Positions 12,388-24,607 of a DNA stretch of 64,000 nucleotides are shown one piece after another. The DNA lies in the NCBI GenBank assembly GCA_002794735.1, contig NBAZ01000036.1, positions 1 through 64,000 of the forward strand, read 5' to 3'. The translations under genes and the position numbers were made by a program. Under the pieces are notes generated by a model that was not told the origin of the DNA, did not search any database, and saw nothing but the letters and a program-made list of their open reading frames with translations. Origin of the DNA: Pyrrhoderma lamaoense (Eukaryota; Basidiomycota; Agaricomycetes; Hymenochaetales; Hymenochaetaceae). The stretch's first letter is position 1. Each line of letters starts with the position of its first letter.

Positions 12388-12968
12388 GCAGAAAATAGGG
12401 TATTCGTGTTTACATCCGAGCCTATTATCATTAGATGTTTTGGGATAAGTTATATCTATATGTACAGTCTTGTTGCAGCTTCTAGAGACCGATCTGCATA
12501 ATGTTATGAATTGAAATCAATCAAGTTTTATTCTGAACCTCGCAGAATGATACAACTACAGCTCCAAGTAATCCAGCGTAGCGGTTCTAAAGACTGATGT
12601 CAGATACTGGAATTACTCATAAAATATAAGCACTGACAAGCCAGAAAATACGTTTGTTTGTTTGTACCATCTTTTCTCCTATGGTACGTGAGTCAAGAGC
12701 GGTTGGAATACAATCACCCAGAAATATTCAATCTATGAGAAATAAGCTTAGATTTGCTATGCGATCTCCGGTTATGGATCAACTCACTTCTTTGTCTATG
12801 GTTATTACTGAAAGATATTTAAACTATTTAAACTATTTCTGGTGCTCACAATATTACAAAGGGGAATACCTGCGCCATATACGAGAAGTGAGCAGACGAT
12901 TACTTGTATGTACTGTCAATGAAGCCTTCTTGCAAGACATCTGATACATCGAATCTAAAATCAGACAT
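12388..12968 (-). pseudogene. DUF6533-type copy 4, 3'-truncated and frameshifted
   Basis: Exons 1-6 are recognisable on the minus strand: exon 1 from ATG at 12968, exon 2 near 12790, exon 3 near 12720, exon 4 near 12640-12675, exon 5 near 12570-12590, exon 6 near 12470. Exon 1 has a one-base deletion before ACATACAAG, which puts a TAA in frame. Exons 7-14 are missing; the copy stops at the LTR relic. About 1 kb of its 5' flank is paralogous to that of copy 7. Confidence 0.85.
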
Positions 12969-13970
12969 CTCTGTAGAGAATGAAGTGAGTATGAGAAGGA
13001 GATAAGCCGCAGTAGATGAAGATTCAATTAGGGTATGTAATTGTTGCTATACATAAACAAAAACTGCTATATATGATATTATCGGTGGAGCAATGATCTA
13101 GTGATGACTAGTGAGCTCTGTTTACCTTGTACATGTACTTTACTTTTACAGTGCCCGTTGTTTGAAAGGCAACCAGATCGGAGTGGCTGATCTCGTGTTA
13201 CTGGACATCATACATGTACATAACCATCATATACTTACTGACGATTGTAGTAATCCCAGGCTTTATTCCGGTAAACAGCTTTAGCCTGTAATATTATGAG
13301 TACTTCCATCATCTCAGATGTGATATGATGGGTATCAGCATCTTGTGTGACATGGTTTGTCTTTGTGCTTGTACGTGATTGAAGTATGGACCGAAAGCAG
13401 AGGCAGAGGTAATATTGTTCCACACTGCGTTTATCTATCAGTTTTCAGAGATATGTGGAGGATGTGGAGATGGATAGATATAAGAGATGGGTTTCGTGAA
13501 AGTCATTGATGCAAAAGGGAGCAAATGATGGGATGGATATACACAGCAGAGAGTGAATGGTAGATTGAGCTTGCGGGAGCCGTTGGAGCTTAATGTGACA
13601 GAACATAAGGTCAGTTTAGGCAATATGATTACGTTCAATCTGAGATGATATTTATAACAACGTATGTAGAGAAAGTTGATGGTTAAGCTTGAGTCCTTAA
13701 TCAGCAAGAACTCGTTCGCCTTGGATACGGACTTGGTGAGTTGTAGTAGTCGGAGTGAACATTTTACGTTTTCGGGGTATCAGAATGTCAGAATGAGGGA
13801 ATCTAAAATCTGTAAGTTTATTGGTAGTCGCAGTGTATAGGTGAAGTTATCATGCACTGTGTCCAAAGTTGTATTCAAGTATTGACAGTTATTTGAAAGG
13901 GACCAGAAGAGGAGAGCATTGCGATGAAGTGGAGTCAAAATCAGAAAAAAACAGACACGTCCTTCCGAGT
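12969..13970 (-). repeat. Duplicated 5' flank of copy 4 (matches flank of copy 7)
   Basis: Three blocks match the 5' flank of copy 7 in the same order and orientation: 13068-13190 with 19537-19650 (shared ttgtttgaaaggcaacc), 13280-13460 with 19733-19900 (shared catcttgtgtgacatggttt), and 13719-13846 with 19953-20075 (shared gtttattggtagtcgcag). Near 13860-13970 an upstream-module segment (S9, minus) is present. Confidence 0.75.
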
Positions 13971-13977
13971 TTTGTAG

Positions 13978-14190
13978 ATAAACTATTATCTATTGTTCTT
14001 TATTCAATTATTCTTTGCTAAGTGGCTGCTCAGCTTGCGTTCAGTGATATGATGTGTGCGGCAGAACACAGTATCTTTTCATCTGTTCATCTAGTTAGCA
14101 GCCTGACCCAGTAAAGCTCAAACATCTGTTCTTGCGAGGGAAGTAGCAGTAAGTGTTTCAGGAACTGATTAACTTAACTGCAGAAGCTCC
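13978..14190 (+). pseudogene. DUF6533-type copy 5, orphan exons 11-12
   Basis: Exon 11 (13978-14070) keeps the family length of 93 nt and both splice sites, but the usual Cys-Glu codon pair has become Cys-stop (TGC TAA). A weak exon 12 follows at about 14147-14190. There are no flanking exons. On the left it abuts an upstream module of the opposite orientation, so this is a rearrangement remnant. Confidence 0.7.
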
Positions 14191-14795
14191 ATTCATCATT
14201 TCGTTGTGATTCTACTGATATAGGACTCGTTTATTTCTCTGGATTCAGTATGTTGCGATCTAATATGGCTCATGTGCATATAGAAGCTGTGATATTATAT
14301 TTGGTCGTTTTGATGTCCAATTTTATACTTCGTACCTATGAATCACATGTAAGAACAATCTACCTCTCTCAAGTAGTCATGAAACGTCTTCCTTCTGATT
14401 TACATTGAACTGAAACTCGGTTGCCCAAAGTATGAATTCTGCTATAAAGCCGAATACTATCGGAATTCATGCACCTAACCAAACTGTGTATAATCACACT
14501 ATCAATCAGTGCAATAGATCCTTAGTAGTGACAAAGTTTGATAAGGTCTATTATCAGTAGTGATGAGTTGGTTCTATACTGTACATCACAATAATCTATC
14601 ATGGGCGCCATTTCTAAAACACAGCTTGAAAAGGATTGGAAAACATGTGATATACCAGGAATTTATAGCAAGATCTCTTTAAGACCGTTCAAAGAAATTA
14701 TGGTATATATACTGTAGCCATAGTATACATCTGCTTAGTATCCACGCTCTTTAATCAACTTTTATCCATTTTACTCACACTGTTCCTTACAAAGG
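14191..14795 (+). other. 5' flank of copy 6
   Basis: AT-rich DNA with TATA-like strings near 14700, a pyrimidine-rich stretch at 14755-14785 and the common ACTCACAC...ATGTCT start context. No separate gene seen. Confidence 0.4.
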
Positions 14796-16399
14796 ATGTC
14801 TGTTGGCGAGTCTGTAGCTGTGGTGTCGAGTTTCTTGCAAGAGATTTTCATTCAGCAATGCATAGATGTATCTATTTGCTCTCTTCTCATCTATGACTCG
14901 AGTACGTTTCCCTATCGTCCGTCTTTGAGTCACATCTGATATATACCAGTGATATCTATGGATAAAGAAGTGAGCTCATTTAAAAATAGAGTTCACGTAG
15001 TGATATTTATTCTAGTTCTTATAGATTAAGTACTTCTGGGTTAATACCATCGCTCTACGGAGTTTTCCCAAACTTAATATTATCACAGACGAAGAATTGG
15101 TATAAACTGGCGCATATACTTTTCTTCATTGTCAGTAAACAGATTTACTTGTTGAACTCAGTGTCAGACAATAATCTCTAGAATCGCTACGCTGGAGTAT
15201 TCAAAGTCACCGCTTCTTTATTCAGTGAGGCCCAACTTTATTAGACTGAGTTTTTTTTGTTATAACATTATCACAGATCAAAGTCTAAAAGCGTCGACAA
15301 ACCTGTATGTCTATTAAATAACTAACTCATATCATCTAATAAACAAAGTTTCAAGATGTAAGAACTATTATTGTCTCTTCGTAGCAACAACAAGCTTACG
15401 TACTTCAACATAAAGGCCAATTCTCGCTGTGGGCAGAACTCATATCAGGTAGACAATTTTATTATATATTCTGATTGGCTTCACTTGGCTGATACTAGGT
15501 AGATGATTTAATTGGTGTTATAATCGACTGTATGAAAACTTCGAGTCAATTCGGACTAAGCTCATAGAGATTATAGGCATTCTTGTACTACGAGTACTTG
15601 CCCTCTGGGATAGAAGTGAGTAGAATATACTATAACAGAATCTTACTCTGACCCTCGTAGATATTCTATTGGCGTTCACTCTCTACTCACTTATTCTGTG
15701 TGAGGTTGTTGCGAAATTTGTTTTTGGTAGTATAGCAGGTGCAACACAACAATGTACGTCCCCATATATTCTTCAAAGCATTGAGATTGACCTAGTAAAG
15801 CCCAGGAATATGTTCTCACAAATGAGATTATAATTTGTGCTTCATATAACAATCAGCTTGCGCGTTCAGTAAAGTTTGATTTGATTGATTGGTGAGATTT
15901 GTCATTTCACTTACTAGTATGTTTACGAATAGCTTTGATATAACAGGATCATAACTGCGACTGTTGCATCTATTCTACTATCTTTGGCCCTTTTAAAAGC
16001 AATCAAGCATTGGAAATCATCGGGTCTAGGGAAGTCCGGGCTTGTCAACATAATGATAAAGGATCAGATCACTTATTACTTTGCGTATGTTACTATACCT
16101 TAATTTCTTTCGAAAAGTACATACTGAAACATAGCGGTGTTTGGTAAAGGGTCCTTTTCTGTAGTTCGATAAACATCATCGGTTCAAGAATAAACTTTCT
16201 CGGAGTGCCATCTATAGTGAGGATTGCTATTTTCGATGTTCTAGGGAGCCCTGTCTTTTTATGCCTCCTTGGAAGACGCATGTTCCTTAATCTGAAAGCA
16301 GCTGGTAGTCTAGATGTCACCGAAGGAACGGGCATTCCGTGTAATAATTCTTCGGCTAGGACTCTCAGTGATCCGCGGTTCTCTTGTCCCACTGACTAA
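14796..16399 (+). CDS. DUF6533-type membrane protein, copy 6 (14 exons, about 285 aa)
   Basis: Exons: 14796-14901, 14950-14969, 15025-15039, 15089-15130, 15182-15224, 15277-15304, 15356-15357, then the 33-, 27-, 39- and 93-nt exons between about 15417 and 15754, exon 13 at 15947-16084 and exon 14 at 16150-16399. The acceptor normally used for exon 12 has changed from GATAG to GATTA. A downstream acceptor (CGCGTTCAG) gives a 22-nt exon 12 and keeps the frame, so the protein would lack about 14 residues of the loop before the F-D-L-I-D-W motif. The rest is open to the TAA at 16397-16399. It may be a working gene with a shortened loop or an early pseudogene. Confidence 0.7.
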
Positions 16400-17835
16400 T
16401 TCTTCTTTGCGTCGTATTTAATAGTCTGAATCAAACTATTAACATGTCTTTCGGGTATGTAATTCCAGAAGAAAGTAACGCGCGCTAGCTGCACAGATTG
16501 TCCCTTGCGATGGTAGAAGAAGATGAATTCTAACAAGAAAAAAAAGGTTGGGTAGGCATGAGCGAGGATTGGTGAGGATTGGGTTATTACTGGTTTAATG
16601 ATAAGTTCAAGAGGTTAAGAAGAGGAAATCAAGCATAGACATGAATCAAACTATTAAACAGGACCAAGAACTCGCATACAATTTATAAAATCTCATGCTT
16701 TTTTACACAAGCATTTTCCGACTATAAATAATAAATTCCTGGTTGATGGCATTCAAGTATTCATATTACGATAACCGTAGTTTTGAGCATAACACTAGGA
16801 CTTGAATGTGAGTAAGTAAGATAAACATCGTGATAACAACGAGTGAGTAGCATAGAATAAGGAGCTTGAGAACAACTGGATTGGCCGCTTACAGTATCGA
16901 CAGCACACTGATTCCCACGCTTATCAGAGGATAATACAGGATATCTTCGGAAGCATACAACTGGCTGCACTCTTCATTACTACATTCTTGTGTACAGATT
17001 ATATCTCATATCTCCTGAAGCAGTATCTTCCTCTCTACTAGATCCATTGATATCGATAAAGAAAAGCTCGTCAATATGGGTTAACGTTTCTCGGCTCTTC
17101 AGTCATCCACTCAATTCCACACACCTGCTCTTCTTCTTTTTAGTTTCCCCTTTCCTTCGAGTCCACTATTTTCTCAACCTCATAGATGCTAGAGTTGAAG
17201 TAAATTAGCTGATAGTGCTTTTTACACGTGGCATGATAAGAGAGATGACTACATGCTCAGGACAAATTCAGGACAAATGACCTATGGGATCTGAGAGGCA
17301 GATGTTAGAGCTTCGACTCAGGTTATGTAAGATTGTGTTCAGTATTCAATGTCGCCAGTCTCTGTGAGTATAACCAAAGAGCTTAATACTAGAGATCACT
17401 TTGACACGGGCTCAGTGAACTGCAATAGAGAAATTAGAAAAGGTTTTAACATGATTCATATTTTTATATCGATACACACAGTTACTACAAGCTAATGGAT
17501 TGAGGTGACTACAGATTTAAATAAGGTGTCGACATGTATTCAGATTAAAATGTCGCTTGTGAGCTACTATTGTAAGATCTCAATTGAAGTTTGATTAACA
17601 CGGAAGTACGTTGTATTCGAAACTTATAAAAAATATTCATCCGAATTAAGACTAAGCTTAAGAGTCTGTTTCTTAGACTCCTACAGACGGTCATAATAAT
17701 AGAAATAATCTCCATCATAGCCTCTGTCAGTACTATAGCTCCATTGTACAGGATCACCAATAAAGCGCTTCCTTTGAACTTTTAGACAAAGTCAGTTTGT
17801 CGAGTATAACTATAAGCATTAAACCCACGATACCT
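16400..17835. other. Interval between convergent copies 6 and 7
   Basis: No supported gene. Short ORFs at 16761-16970, 16990-17208 and 17545-17760 show no conserved motif. It is the shared 3' region of two convergent family genes. Confidence 0.3.
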
Positions 17836-19444
17836 TCATACACCCGAGCTTGAAGAACTAGCAGGAGCAGCGAACTGAGGATCACTGACAGTACCATCTG
17901 GACCATCTCTACTTGGAATACTCGTTCCATCATTTACTTCCAACCTACCGGCCTCCTTCAGGTTTAGGAACATGCGACTCCCAAGGAGACATAGGAATCC
18001 AGGGTTCCCAATAAGATTAAGGGTAGCTGCTTTCAGTTGTGACTGTGCTTCAACGACATTAATCCTTGATTCAGCAATGTTTATTGCACTACAGAATATA
18101 ACCCTTCACCGAGTTTTGTCATGTTACAATACATACTCTCAGAAGGTGTTGAACTGCTTACATTAAGTAGTATATTATCTGATCCTTGATCACTATGCTT
18201 ATAATTCCAGATCTCTTGAAACCAGATAACCTCCAATGCGCAACTGCCTTAAAAAGGGCCAGAGACAAAAGAATGGATCCAATAATTGCTGTCGTTACCC
18301 TGTTATATAAGGTTATACGCATACATAACAAAAAAAGGAGCGTTTTAATATTACCAGTCAATGAACTGAAGGCTCTCTTCAAGCCCAGCACGAGCATCTG
18401 CCGTTCCGCACAGTACAATTCCGCTTATGAGCTCCATTGCTTGACCTTTGATGGATTAGCTATATAAGACCGAAGAGTGTGCATAAACGTACTTTGCTCT
18501 GCCACACCCAAGGAACCAAGGAGTGCAAATTTTGCAGCCGCCTCACAGATAATAATTGAGTAAAGAGTATAAGATAGTACTTTGTCTACGAGAGTCAGAG
18601 AGATTTAGTTTGAGTAGAATACATTTACTTTTATCCCAAAGTGCAAGTACTCGGAGTACAAGGATGTCTATATTCTCGGTTAGCTCTTCCCAGACTAGAT
18701 CATGAGATGGCCGCACAGTCAATTGACATTGCAATGAAACCATCTGTTTAATATCAGACATAAACTATCAGTCAATATCTGCTAGATACTGATCGTACCT
18801 GATGCGAGCTCAGCCCACTGCGAAAATAGGCCTTAGAGATGATTACATGAGTATATCGTGTAGGAGAGGGGATACTGGTAATTACATCTGAGAGTTGGAT
18901 CATTAGTGATTCTTGAGATAAACCATGCAAGTACTTACAGCCTTGTTGTCGCTTCCTGAGACTGGTCTGCAGTATGTTAAAAGAAAGAATGAGCTTGTTG
19001 TTTTGAGACTCACAGAATAATGTAGCTACAGCTCCAAATATACCAACGTAACGATTCTAGAGTTTGAAATCAGATGCTATGATTACGCATATAATCTAAT
19101 CTCGTACAATGAAGAAAAGTGCATGCGTTAGTATATACCATTTCTTTGTCTAAAGTGTTGTTAGCTAACGGAGCGGAACTGCAAAAAGAGGGAATGACCC
19201 AGAAATATTTGATCTTTTAGATACTTAGTTAGATCATGTATGCAATGCTCAGTACTGGAACAGCTCACTTCTTTATCTATAGTTATCACTGATAGATATT
19301 AGGGTTGTCTCTGGTAGAAATATTATAATGAAAAAAAAAGATACCTGCGTCATATACGAGAAGGGAGCAGACAACTATTTGTATGCATTGTTCAATGAAA
19401 TTTTCTTGCAAGATATCAGAGACTTCAAGTATAATATCAGACAT
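17836..19444 (-). CDS. DUF6533-type membrane protein, copy 7 (14 exons)
   Basis: Exon 1 (19444-19345) encodes MSDIILEVSD and ends in SLLVYDA. The core continues through exons 2-5, with NRYVGIFGAVA in exon 5. Exon 6 (28 nt), AT micro-exon (18886-18887) and 33-nt exon 8 (LFSQWAELAS) follow. In exon 12 the first AG leads out of frame, while the next (ACGGCAG near 18390) gives a 43-nt in-frame exon. Exon 13 (about 18308-18170) carries the membrane segment and IKDQIIYYLM. The last exon (18103-17836) ends with QFAAPASSSSSGV before TGA. It is divergent to copy 6's neighbourhood and convergent with it. It appears intact. Confidence 0.82.
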
Positions 19445-22081
19445 CTTTGCATAGAATGTAGTGAGTATAATAAGGAAGCAGATTGTAGTAAGTGATGATA
19501 TATCGGGGGCACGTAGTAGTCAGCTTATATAGACAAATACCGCTATTTATGATGTTATTGATGGAGCCTAATGATGACTAGTGAACACTGCTTACCAAGT
19601 ACAAGTACTATCAAGGTGGGCGTTGTTTGAAAGGCAACCGGATAATCATCTTATCTTCATTCCTGATCGCAGTGAACTCCGGTTGTATTTGATGATTTGA
19701 TGCTCAGACTAGCAGTGTGATATCTCAGCCTGTAATATCAAAAGTACTTCCATCATCCCAGATGTGATGGGTACCAGCATCTTGTGTGACATGGTTTGTC
19801 TTTGTACGTGTACGTGATTGAAGTATGGACATATAGCGGAATTAGAGGAAATCTTAGTTCAATCTGCATTTATCTATCAGTTTGCAGAGATATGCGAAGA
19901 TGGTTAGATGTATGTAGAGGAAGTCAAACTTTAAATTTGAGACCTTTATCACCTTGGATACGGACTTGGTGACTTGAAGTGGATGGAATGAACATTCTAT
20001 GTTGACGGGGCATTAGAATGTTAGAGTGAAGGGAATCTAAAATTTGAAAGTTTATTGGTAGTCGCAGTGTATGGGTGAAGAAAGGTTAAAGTGACAAAGG
20101 GGACGAGATGATTGGAGGATTAAAACAATTTCTTTGACTTGATTAGTAGTAAAACAAGTCGCTCGCATGTCTCACGCTTAGTGTCAAAAGATTGTCATTA
20201 TAGAGATATATAATTAAAGGTGTAGTACAATAAGATATTACAAGCTCGTAATCAATTCTTCTTATCGTACTTTCACACCAGGAAGAAGATTAAACAAGCG
20301 TAGATTGTACGGAAAGGGAAGGAGCGTAAGAGTACAAGAGGGTGAGTCTTAGTGCGAGTTACAGAGTAGAGTGATATGAGTAGGGTGTAGATTTTACAGC
20401 TCATGGAATCAAAGTAGGCATTGTGCCAAAGATTGACTTAATAATGATTTAAAGGGGATGTGTCGAAGAAGAACGAAATTCAAAACAGGACTAAACTTGA
20501 AACTCACATGCGAAACCAATCAAAGCTTCACTCTTCTATTCTGCTAAACTGTGTCCAAGATAATCGTTATGGGCTTCGAGTACTCAATTTTCAGTAATTG
20601 TGGTTTTGAGGAGACGGCATTATTCGCGCGTTGTAAAGATGTAATGAAAGGTACCAAGAACGCGGTTCCGAGTAAGGCTCCCCAGAAGGGTTTTTACACT
20701 TGTCGGATAAGCGAACAGCAAAGGCCGTAGTATGGATGTGTAGATTATGAAACGAGTCATAATCAAAGTACACATTTATGCATATTTCTAGCTAGTTGAG
20801 CACAGCTTGTGAAGTAGCAGTAGAATAAGAAGAGAATTGGGTGATAAATGGTGAGGTGAACAAGGCGGAAAATGAAATCCAGTTGCCAAAACTGGGGGTA
20901 AGTTCTAGTAAGAAGAAAAGAGTGACGGTAACGTGAACAAGATCTATAGTGAGAAGTGAGTTGAATACCGGCTTGAAAGCGCGTTCAAGAGTGTACAAGG
21001 AGGTGCACAAGCGTTAAAATAGAGCAAAATTGAGAACAAGTCCAGGTTTGGAGCTCACAAGCGATCTCAACAAAAGTTTATCCAGCTCTCTTCACGGGTG
21101 TTTTCTGTACATAGCCCAGCTGTCTCCGGGATGGTGGGCTTCAAGTGTACAGTTTCCAGTAGTAGTGTTAGACTACCATGTATGAATTAACAGGACTGTG
21201 AGGTTAAACAGTCGTGTGCTCAGTGCAAGACTAAAAGAAGCCTGAGAAACACCTTCCTTAGTCAGATATATACAGAACTTACTTCCTTCTTTGCTATCGC
21301 TTCATAGTTGAGTGCATGGGTGTCTCCTTCTTCACCAAGTTTCTTTCTGTCAAAGATGGCAAGCTCACTGTCAAAAGGGTTCTTCGTTACTCAGCACACT
21401 CAATTCTTCGTTCATTTCCAAGTACCTGCCTCTTCTCTTTCGTTCCCTTTCCTCCTAGAGTACTCATTTCTCCTGCATAAATAAAGATCGAACTGAAGAT
21501 ATAACCGTTAGGGATGGATAAACGTACGGAAACTGAGAAGCAGCTCTGTAAGCATCTAGTGCTGCAAGTCTTAACAAGGAAAGTCCAAGCAATTGAAACT
21601 CGTGTCACTACAACACGGACTAGGAGAGCTATCGTAAATTAAGTGGAGAAGTATTCCAGTATGTTGCATTATTCTATATATATAAGTTGAACAATATGTA
21701 GGCTGACGTATTTAATCAATTATAGACTTTGAATAAGACAAAGGCGGGAAACTGGGTCAAGATACTGCAATCAAAGTATCGATGTATACTTAAACTTTCA
21801 GAAGCCAAGATATTCTAGTATAAGCAATGTTTTTTCAATGCGGTAGTTCGTGTACATTGTATTCGAAAGTCATTACAATGATCAACTCGTACGAAAAGCT
21901 AAATTCAGTATTGTGTCTTCTAAACTGTCGTCGTTCGTCACCATACTGACTTAGTCTCCAAAATAGCTAGCACTAACATCAAATCCCTACTGATTAGGGT
22001 GGATAGTGAAGCATATTCTTCAAATCAGTAGATAAAATCAGTTTTTCGAGTATAAACTTGAGAATGATAGATATGCTACCT
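19445..22081 (-). repeat. Long 5' flank of copy 7 with two upstream modules (S2, S3)
   Basis: About 19537-20075 is paralogous to the flank of copy 4. Two minus-strand upstream modules follow: S2 at about 20180-20640 and S3 at about 20900-21260. Each has the CTCACA(A/T)G complement of the GTGAG donor-like site (near 20510 and 21055). They sit in tandem, so this flank has two rounds of duplication. No coding gene is supported; short ORFs at 20591-20773, 20792-21010 and 21387-21608 do not keep frame between module copies. From about 21640 to 22080 I see only AT-rich sequence. Confidence 0.55.
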
Positions 22082-23686
22082 TTACACACTCGAAGTTGAG
22101 GAAGAACTAGCAGGAGCAGCGAACCTAGGATCGCTGATATTACTAGCTGGGTTATTGTCACTCGGAATGCTTGTTCCTTCGTCCACTTCTGCATTTCCAG
22201 CCTCCTTTAGATTCAGAAACATGCGACTCCCAATAAGGCACAGGAAACCAGGGTTCCCGAGAAGGGCAAGCTTCTCAACAGAGGGCGTTTCAAGGAAGTT
22301 GATCTTTGACCCGTAAATGTTTACTGCACTACAGAAAATAACCCTTCATCGTGTTTTGCTATGTCCGAAGTCTAGTTTTAGATGGAACTAGAGTACATAC
22401 ACTATGTAGTAGATAATTTGATCCTTGATCATTATATTCACGAGGCTAGATCCTTTATAACCGGATAGTTTCCAATGCTCGATTGCTTTAAAAAGTGCCA
22501 GAGATGAAAGAATGAAACCAGCGACTGCTCTTATCACCCTGTTAAACTGTGTCATACACTCTCCTGCGATTGATAAGGAAAAAGAATCTCACCAGTCAAG
22601 GAATTGGAAGTAAGCCGCACGTTCAACACGATCTTCGCTCACGCTACAGTATACGATTCCTTGCGTGAGGGCGAATATTTGACCTTTATCGCGTTAGTCT
22701 TGATATCTCGGAGAGTATACAAGAGCATACCACGCTCCACCATAATAAGCATGCTACTGATTGCAAAACTCCCAGCCACTTCACAGAAAATGAGTGAATA
22801 GAGGATGGTCGATAGAATTTTGTCTGTCGGGTGTCAGAGAGACCTATAAGTAAAGTATATCCTACTTACTTTTACTCCAAAGTGCAAGTACGCGGAGCAC
22901 AAGAACATCTGAGTTACTTATAAGACAAGAATAGACTGAACTAGAGTAAACTCTCACAATCAATTGTAACACCAACGAAGGCAACTTTTCTCCATTAGTC
23001 TTCTTATCGATCATCATCTGTAAGATAAATATGTTACCTGTTATGATCTCGGCCCATCGTGTTAGTTTGCCTAAGAAATAAGTACTTGAGCACATCTGGA
23101 GAAAGGATTGTAATAGCATTTACATCTGCAATTTTGATTATTCGATGCTTTGAGATAAACTATACATATACATACAGTCTAGTCGTCGTTTCCAGAGATT
23201 GGACTGTACAGGTGTGTCATAAAAAAGGGTCATATTTTTGTCTTGAAACTCACGGTATAATGGTAATGCAGCTCCAAGTATACCGACATAACGGTTCTAA
23301 GTAATAAGATCAGAAACTAGAATTGCTCAGAGAACGTATGCACCGACAACAAAGAAAAGTATATTCGTTAGTTTATAGCTTTTTTTCGTCTATAATCTTG
23401 TTAACAAGAGGCTAGATTTGCAAGAAAGTGGACTAACCCAGAAGTACCTGATCTGCGATTAGAAGAATTGGATCTGTTATATGCCTTCTGATAGTAGTAG
23501 ATAGACTCACTTCCTTATCCATCGTTATCACTATAAGATATTAGAATTCGCTCTATTATGTATGATGAGAAAAACAATGCTTGTGTCGTATACGAGAAGA
23601 GAGCAAACAGCTGCTTGAGTACATTGCTCTACGAAAGTGATTCGCAAGACGTCTTCAACCCCGCTTGAAAAGTAATGAAATGGCAT
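22082..23686 (-). CDS. DUF6533-type membrane protein, copy 8 (14 exons)
   Basis: Exon 1 starts at 23686 (MPFHYFSSG) and ends SLLVYDT. Exon 2 encodes ITMDKE; exon 5 (43 nt) encodes NRYVGILGAAL; exon 6 is 28 nt; the AT micro-exon is at 23124-23125; exon 8 encodes KLTRWAEIIT. The exon 12 acceptor is CGCAAG, and the exon is in frame (VERAAYFQFLDW). The last exon (22343-22082) ends RFAAPASSSSTSSV and TAA. No stop was found in the joined frame, so this is an intact copy in tandem with copy 9. Confidence 0.82.
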
Positions 23687-24607
23687 TTTCTTGTATTGAA
23701 GAGACTGGATGGGAGAAAGGATTACATGCGCATCAAGGATAACTCGTGCTTAGTTTAAATAGACCGTAACTGACGTCCGCGACACTATGCTCTGATACGA
23801 ACTGTGAAACAGTTTTGCCTTTCCTGAGAATCGAAGCTGCGAGTGCTTTATGGATGGCTATCGAAGACGAATGAATGAGTTCAAGGCACTGATTACATTA
23901 AAACACTATCACATCATTACAGAAAGATCGCAGTGAAACCTGACCTCGGACTGGTATTGTGAGTACTGTCTGATGGCTGGATTAAAATTGCCTCTTACGT
24001 GACTGATTATACAAAGATATAATAGTCTCTGACTCCCATAGTTTTATGAGTTGTAAGATATAACTCAGTGTTCGAGCCATAGAATAGCGGATGACTGGAG
24101 GATATTAGTTTCTGAGCATGGAAGATGCTACAGCTTATAATAGTAGGAGCCGCATTGTGCTCAATGTGCTATGTACTCTCCATTAGGTGTCGATGACGTT
24201 TGTGTAGCTATAAGGGTGTCGTTTCCGTAAAAGGGGTGTAGAGCCCTGACATTAGTAGGAAGGGCTCTAGGAGTGGGTCCAGTTTGTTGGCCCTCGAACC
24301 ATCAGAAGTGGGAGAAGATATCGGGTTCAAATAGAAACATTTCATGTGAACTGAGATGTTGACGAGACAAGGGATTAAGGAACAAAGCAAAAATTTTGAT
24401 CGCGTTCAATTCCCAAAACGAATGGTTCCGTAATGAAGTCACTAACAATACTGACTTTCAATGATCTAGTAGTATTACGCGTATGCATTATTAACGAAGC
24501 CATGATAAGCATTGATTTTAAAAACTGAGTACAGCCTGCCATCTCCTCTACTTCTGCTGTTAGCCATGATAGCATTGTCTTTATGGTCAACGTCAGCTTC
24601 AAAACAA
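23687..24607 (-). other. 5' flank of copy 8 / 3' region of copy 9
   Basis: No supported gene. It holds AT-rich sequence and short ORFs at 24208-24390 and 24375-24602 with no family motif. Confidence 0.3.

Noticed and set aside
24208..24390. Possible tRNA B-box (complement of CTCGAACC near 24287)
   Set aside because: The flanking bases do not give a full B-box, and no A-box or acceptor stem could be paired.
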